From DATDSR01 sp036517855 (lineage in GTDB: Bacteria; Patescibacteriota; Minisyncoccia; Phycocordibacterales; DATDSR01), in the NCBI GenBank assembly GCA_036517855.1, contig DATDSR010000015.1, forward strand, positions 1 to 8,350: a DNA stretch of 8,350 bases, given 5' to 3'. The number at the start of each line of letters is the position of its first letter. The first letter of the stretch is position 1. Of this stretch, positions 5,447-8,350 are shown one piece after another. The position numbers and the translations under genes were made by a program. Below the pieces are notes generated by a model that ran no database searches, was not told the origin of the DNA, and saw nothing but the letters and a program-made list of their open reading frames with translations.

Positions 5447-6100
5447 TTGAAGAGAATCCTCAAATTAATCGTTCTCGGGATTCTGATTATTAATGCTATC
5501 GTAGGCATCGTGGCTAAACCTCATATATACGCAAATGTTGAGAGTGCTCCAACCGCACAAACGGCCATCATCCTCGGCGCGGCTATCTTGCCAAGTGGGG
5601 CGCTGTCACAAATCTTTTTAGATCGCGCTGATACTGCCATCGCCTTGTACAAGGTGGGCAAGGTTAGTAAGATTCTCGTCTCGGGCGACAACAGCACCGT
5701 CACTCACAATGAAGTCAGCCCCGTCCGCCTTTATCTCATAGAGCAGGGTATCCCCGGAGAAGACATCCACCTCGATCACGCCGGCTTCGATACCTACAGT
5801 AGTATGTATCGCGCTCGCGACATCTTCGGCGTGCGGTCACTCCTTATCAGCACACAATCCTTTCACCTGCCTCGGGCCGTGTTTATTGCTCGTTCGCTGG
5901 GCATAGAGTCCTACGGGGTGAGGGCCGATGTGGTCAAACCCCATTTCCGCAACTACTTGCGCGAGATTCTAGCCAACGAGAAGGCTGTCATAAACCTTAT
6001 TCTCCACACCAAACCCAAATTCCTCGGTGACCCCATCCCCATCGAGAGCGACGGAGGTGTAGAGAGTGGTGCGATTGCTACCACCTCTGTCACGCAGTAG
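5447..6100 (+). CDS. SanA/YdcF-like DUF218 membrane protein
   Basis: This 217-residue protein has an N-terminal membrane anchor (about 4-23) followed by a periplasmic-side DUF218 domain. Members such as SanA, ElyC and YdcF affect envelope barrier function and peptidoglycan or lipid-carrier metabolism, but the chemistry is poorly defined. Domain marks are IILGA (41-45), LDRADTAIALYKVGK (58-72), LVSGDN (77-82) with Glu89, LDHAGFDTYSSM (109-120) and the signature TQSFHLPRA (136-144). I chose TTG 5447 because upstream in-frame codons overlap the Hint gene and add no domain. GGTAAG lies 4 nt before it as a weak SD. An ATG at 5392 would overlap the Hint gene by 42 bp. The short acidic C-terminal tail (around 199-217) is low in recognisable features. 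It is probably co-transcribed with the Hint gene. Confidence 0.86.
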   Translation: MKRILKLIVLGILIINAIVGIVAKPHIYANVESAPTAQTAIILGAAILPSGALSQIFLDRADTAIALYKVGKVSKILVSGDNSTVTHNEVSPVRLYLIEQGIPGEDIHLDHAGFDTYSSMYRARDIFGVRSLLISTQSFHLPRAVFIARSLGIESYGVRADVVKPHFRNYLREILANEKAVINLILHTKPKFLGDPIPIESDGGVESGAIATTSVTQ

Positions 6101-6135
6101 GGGATAAGTAGTTATCACCCCGCACATAGCGGGTG
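6100..6135 (+). promoter_or_regulatory. Two overlapping hairpins before the four-span membrane gene
   Basis: GGG-GATAA (6100-6107) pairs with TTATC-a-CCC (6112-6120) around gtag, with one bulged A. CAC-c-CCGC (6116-6123) pairs with GCGG-GTG (6129-6135) around acata, with one bulged C. They share 6116-6120, so only one can form at a time. The first begins in the SanA stop codon. No T-run follows, so a classic terminator is not supported. It could be an attenuator-like switch or DNA cruciform/operator sites. Confidence 0.3.
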
Positions 6136-6141
6136 TATAGT
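6112..6141 (+). promoter_or_regulatory. Candidate promoter, TTATCA-N18-TATAGT
   Basis: TATAGT (6136-6141) matches five of six -10 consensus bases. TTATCA (6112-6117) matches four of six -35 bases, with an 18-nt spacer. Transcription would start near 6148, which is the GTG chosen for the next gene, so the message may be leaderless. The promoter overlaps both hairpins described upstream of this gene. Confidence 0.45.
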
Positions 6142-6147
6142 AAGGGC

Positions 6148-6639
6148 GTGGATATTGTTTCAATTCTCGCTAGTAAACCGGTTTTGATAGGTCTGCATTT
6201 GGGTTTTGCTATTTTAGGCATTGATGCCTTTCTTTGGCTCTTGGGTGAAGTGGTGGCCAACGCCGGTTCGGCCACGCGCCGTTTGGTGGCCGCTTCGCTT
6301 GGTCTCGTCGGTTACGTGGCAACATGGCTCATCGGTGGCTACTACTACGTTACCTACTACGGCAAGTTGGTGAAGCCCATCATTCTCTCCGGCTCGGCCC
6401 CGTGGGCTCACGCTGTTTCGATGGAGGCTAAGGAGCACATCTTCCTCTTCGCCGTGCCGCTTGCTATCACCATCTTTCTCCTTGCTCGGTACAACGCGGC
6501 TGAACTTGATATGCTCGGTTTGCGCAAGAGTTTAATGCGACTATGCGTCATCGCCGCGGGTATCGGTCTTTCATTTGGTGCAATGGGCTTTATCATCTCC
6601 GCCGCCGCCCGCTTTGGAGTAACGAACGTCATACAATAA
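6148..6639 (+). CDS. Four-span membrane protein of unknown function
   Basis: I do not recognise this protein. It has 163 residues (numbered here from GTG 6148) and four hydrophobic segments at about 12-33, 46-65, 98-113 and 131-152. Polar and aromatic residues look functional: His17 and Asp26 in TM1, a YYYVTYYGKLVKP stretch (65-77), then PWAHAVSMEAKEHIFLF (85-101) with His88 and His97. Paired helix histidines in a small four-helix membrane protein can suit metal or haem binding, but that is speculation. A GTG at 6133 would add five residues but has no SD. The GTG at 6148 is preceded by AAGGG only 1 nt away, or is leaderless behind TATAGT. The next gene begins 1 bp after its stop, so the two are surely translated from one message. 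Confidence 0.72.
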   Translation: MDIVSILASKPVLIGLHLGFAILGIDAFLWLLGEVVANAGSATRRLVAASLGLVGYVATWLIGGYYYVTYYGKLVKPIILSGSAPWAHAVSMEAKEHIFLFAVPLAITIFLLARYNAAELDMLGLRKSLMRLCVIAAGIGLSFGAMGFIISAAARFGVTNVIQ

Positions 6640-6640
6640 T

Positions 6641-6958
6641 ATGGATAAGCTCAAAGCAATTTACGCCTCCGCCTACGCCGCTTGTGTGAGCATTGTTGTC
6701 ACAATTATTTTAACCGTAGTTGTCGAGTTCTCACCCACCTTTAAAACATGGCTAGCCTCATTTACCGGCCACCATTGGCTCTCCAAGAGCTGGGCCTCAA
6801 TAATAATCTTCGCCATCTTCTTTATCATCTTCCGCGTTACATCCCGCACCATAACCCCAGCCCAAACCAAAAGAGCCCTCACAACACTAGAAGCCTTCGT
6901 CATCCTAGGCTTCATCGGTCTCCTTGCCTTCTTCATCTACGAATTCCTTGGGGGATAG
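6641..6958 (+). CDS. Small three-span membrane protein of unknown function
   Basis: This 105-residue hydrophobic protein has three predicted spans, at about 8-29, 51-66 and 85-103. A short loop carries FTGHHWLSKSW (41-51), and a basic/Thr loop RVTSRTITPAQTKRA (65-79) joins TM2 and TM3. There is no signature I can name. Its ATG lies 1 bp after the stop of the four-span gene, with no SD, so translation probably depends on ribosomes ending the upstream gene. That coupling suggests the two proteins act together, perhaps as one complex. The minus-strand ORF across the same bases is a shadow of this hydrophobic frame. Confidence 0.72.
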   Translation: MDKLKAIYASAYAACVSIVVTIILTVVVEFSPTFKTWLASFTGHHWLSKSWASIIIFAIFFIIFRVTSRTITPAQTKRALTTLEAFVILGFIGLLAFFIYEFLGG

Positions 6959-6986
6959 GCTGAATCTCGCATCTCGATTTTGAAAT

Positions 6987-7021
6987 TTGTAAAACTAAGT
7001 TAACAAGCGTAGGATTTGTGT
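6987..7021 (+). promoter_or_regulatory. Candidate promoter and SD before the Type ISP gene
   Basis: TTGTAA (6987-6992), a 17-nt spacer and TAGGAT (7010-7015) form a weak sigma70-like pair (four of six matches each). The expected start of transcription is at or near GTG 7022. AGGA (7011-7014) also lies 7 nt before that GTG and could serve as an SD if transcription starts further upstream. These two readings compete. The rest of the 6959-7021 spacer holds nothing else I can support, including no terminator for the membrane genes. Confidence 0.35.
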
Positions 7022-8350
7022 GTGCTAAAACCAGGGAGTTTTGAATATATAGACCAGCAAATACGCAAGGGTTCAGTACAAAAACTGGGCAATGCTTTTG
7101 AACGTCTCTGTAAATTTTATCTTGAGAATGCGCCAAAGTATCGCGGGGAGTTTAAGCATGTTTGGCATTGGCGAGATTGGCCGAAACGTTGGGGACCAGA
7201 TACTGGCATAGATTTAGTTGCTGAGACTAACGAAGGCGAAATATGGGCAATCCAAGCTAAAGGAATTAACCCCGATCGCTCTATCCCCAAGAGTGAGCTA
7301 GATTCTTTTTTGTCAGAGTCAAATCGTCAGGACATCAAGTTTCGTCTTATTATCGCCACAACTGATGATATCGGGGTCAATGCGAGACGTACGATAGCCG
7401 GACAGCAAATCCCTGTTGGCTTTGTTTTGCGGGGCGACTTGCTCGGCGAGGAATTACAGTGGCCAGCGCACTTAGGAGAAAAACCCTCAATCAAACCAAA
7501 GAAGAGCCCGCGACCTCATCAAGAAGAGGCTATTCGGGCCGTATTAAAAGGCTTTAAGACTTCACGGAGGGGCAAGCTAATTCTCGCGTGTGGCACTGGA
7601 AAAACTTTAACTTCTTTGTGGATTCATGAGAAATTAAAAAGCAAGAGGACGCTTTTTCTTGTTCCGTCACTTTCTCTCATTAACCAAACGCTTCTTGAGT
7701 GGTCAGCAAATGCGAAGCATGATTTCGACAGAATAGTGGTGTGCTCGGACGATACCGTCACGCATAGTGGCGAAGACCACGCTATTTCCTCAACAGCTGA
7801 TCTTGGCATAGAAGTCACAACAGATCCGAAAAATATTGCCCACTTTTTGAAAAAGAAGCATACCAAGCCCGTAATTGTATTTTGCACCTACCAATCATCG
7901 GATCGCATAATAGCGGCCCAAAAGCAGGGAGCACCTTCGTTTGATCTCGTAATAGCAGACGAGGCGCATCGCACTACCGGATATGTAGAGAGTAATTTCG
8001 CTGCAGTATTGGACGACAAAAAAATCAAATCAAGGAAGCGTCTATTTATGACGGCCACCCCACGCTACTTCACCGATCGAGTTATCGACAAATCAAAGGA
8101 GCTTGAATATGAGATGGCATCAATGGATGATGAGAGCAAATATGGTCCGGTTTTTCATCAGCTTACTTTCGGCGAAGCTATCAAGAGAGATCTATTGTCG
8201 GATTATCAAGTTGTCATTATCAGTGCAAGTGAAAAGGAGAGGAAAATGGCGGAGGAGGCAACGCTAGTGCGCACGAATGACGGCCTTTTCACCGACGCGC
8301 GCACATTCGCCGCGCAGATTGGTCTTGCAAAAGCGATCAAGAAATATGAC
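7022..8350 (+). CDS. Type ISP-like restriction-modification protein (Mrr nuclease + DEAH helicase), 3'-truncated
   Basis: This is 443 codons with no stop before the window edge. Residues 20-150 are a PD-(D/E)XK Mrr-type nuclease: GNAFE (Glu27), WHWRDWPKRWGPDTGIDL (catalytic Asp64) and WAIQAK (Gln78, Lys80). A SNF2/DEAH-type helicase follows: Walker A ACGTGKT (189-195), LFLVPSLSL, IADEAHRT (311-318) and MTATPR (343-348). The order and the wording around the nuclease match Type ISP enzymes such as LlaBIII (COG4889). These are single chains of about 1500-1600 residues that continue into a coupler, an adenine methyltransferase and a target-recognition domain, and they cut foreign DNA after ATP-driven translocation. 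Those parts would lie past 8350. GTG 7022 follows an in-frame TAG at 7010 and an AGGA; TTG 7016 is the only other choice. The gene is AT-richer than the membrane genes before it, consistent with acquired defence. Confidence 0.9.
   Translation, partial: MLKPGSFEYIDQQIRKGSVQKLGNAFERLCKFYLENAPKYRGEFKHVWHWRDWPKRWGPDTGIDLVAETNEGEIWAIQAKGINPDRSIPKSELDSFLSESNRQDIKFRLIIATTDDIGVNARRTIAGQQIPVGFVLRGDLLGEELQWPAHLGEKPSIKPKKSPRPHQEEAIRAVLKGFKTSRRGKLILACGTGKTLTSLWIHEKLKSKRTLFLVPSLSLINQTLLEWSANAKHDFDRIVVCSDDTVTHSGEDHAISSTADLGIEVTTDPKNIAHFLKKKHTKPVIVFCTYQSSDRIIAAQKQGAPSFDLVIADEAHRTTGYVESNFAAVLDDKKIKSRKRLFMTATPRYFTDRVIDKSKELEYEMASMDDESKYGPVFHQLTFGEAIKRDLLSDYQVVIISASEKERKMAEEATLVRTNDGLFTDARTFAAQIGLAKAIKKYD

Noticed and set aside
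6933..7136. Minus-strand ORF across the spacer before the Type ISP gene
   Set aside because: It overlaps both the end of the three-span gene and the start of the nuclease gene, and has no SD or domain.
7624..7887. Minus-strand ORF within the Type ISP gene
   Set aside because: The plus frame is open through the window end with nuclease and helicase motifs; this is an antisense shadow.

Overview
The window is a gene-dense bacterial segment of 8350 bases. It is open at both ends, with a gene cut at each edge. I see no rRNA, tRNA, CRISPR array, insertion sequence or origin. Short spacers, frequent GTG/TTG starts, and a secreted Gmad2 plus Hint protein beside VTT and SanA-like envelope proteins suggest a small-genome lineage such as Candidatus Patescibacteria (Parcubacteria-like). 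That assignment is an inference from gene flavour. The standard code fits, because TGA ends several genes.

Layout. (1) 1-1961, plus strand: the C-terminal three quarters of a P-type cation (Ca2+-like, P2A) ATPase. (2) 1921-3402, minus strand: an AT-richer block read as antitoxin, RelE/ParE-type toxin, then a SAM-dependent methyltransferase whose 3' end overlaps the ATPase gene tail to tail. A strong Shine-Dalgarno site and a ten-codon leader ORF lie ahead of the antitoxin. (3) 3454-4095, plus: a VTT (DedA/TVP38-type) membrane protein. (4) 4125-4325, minus: a 66-residue Cys/His-containing protein of unknown function, picked out by a perfect AGGAGG ahead of a GTG start. (5) 4411-6100, plus: a membrane-anchored Gmad2/Cys-rich/Hint protein followed by a SanA/YdcF-like DUF218 protein. 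(6) 6148-6958, plus: two adjacent multi-span membrane proteins of unknown function. (7) 7022-8350, plus: the N-terminal 443 residues of a large Mrr-type nuclease plus DEAH helicase protein, which matches the start of a Type ISP (LlaBIII-like, COG4889) single-chain restriction-modification enzyme. It runs off the window.

How the parts fit. The higher-GC genes (ATPase, VTT, Hint, SanA, membrane pair) look like resident envelope and ion-homeostasis functions. The methyltransferase, toxin-antitoxin pair and Type ISP gene are visibly AT-richer and look acquired or defence-related. Three GTG starts sit 6-7 nt behind a -10-like hexamer, which raises the possibility of leaderless transcripts. The items most worth following are the unrecognised 66-residue protein, the antitoxin leader, the Hint protein with its six-cysteine insert, and the paired membrane proteins.
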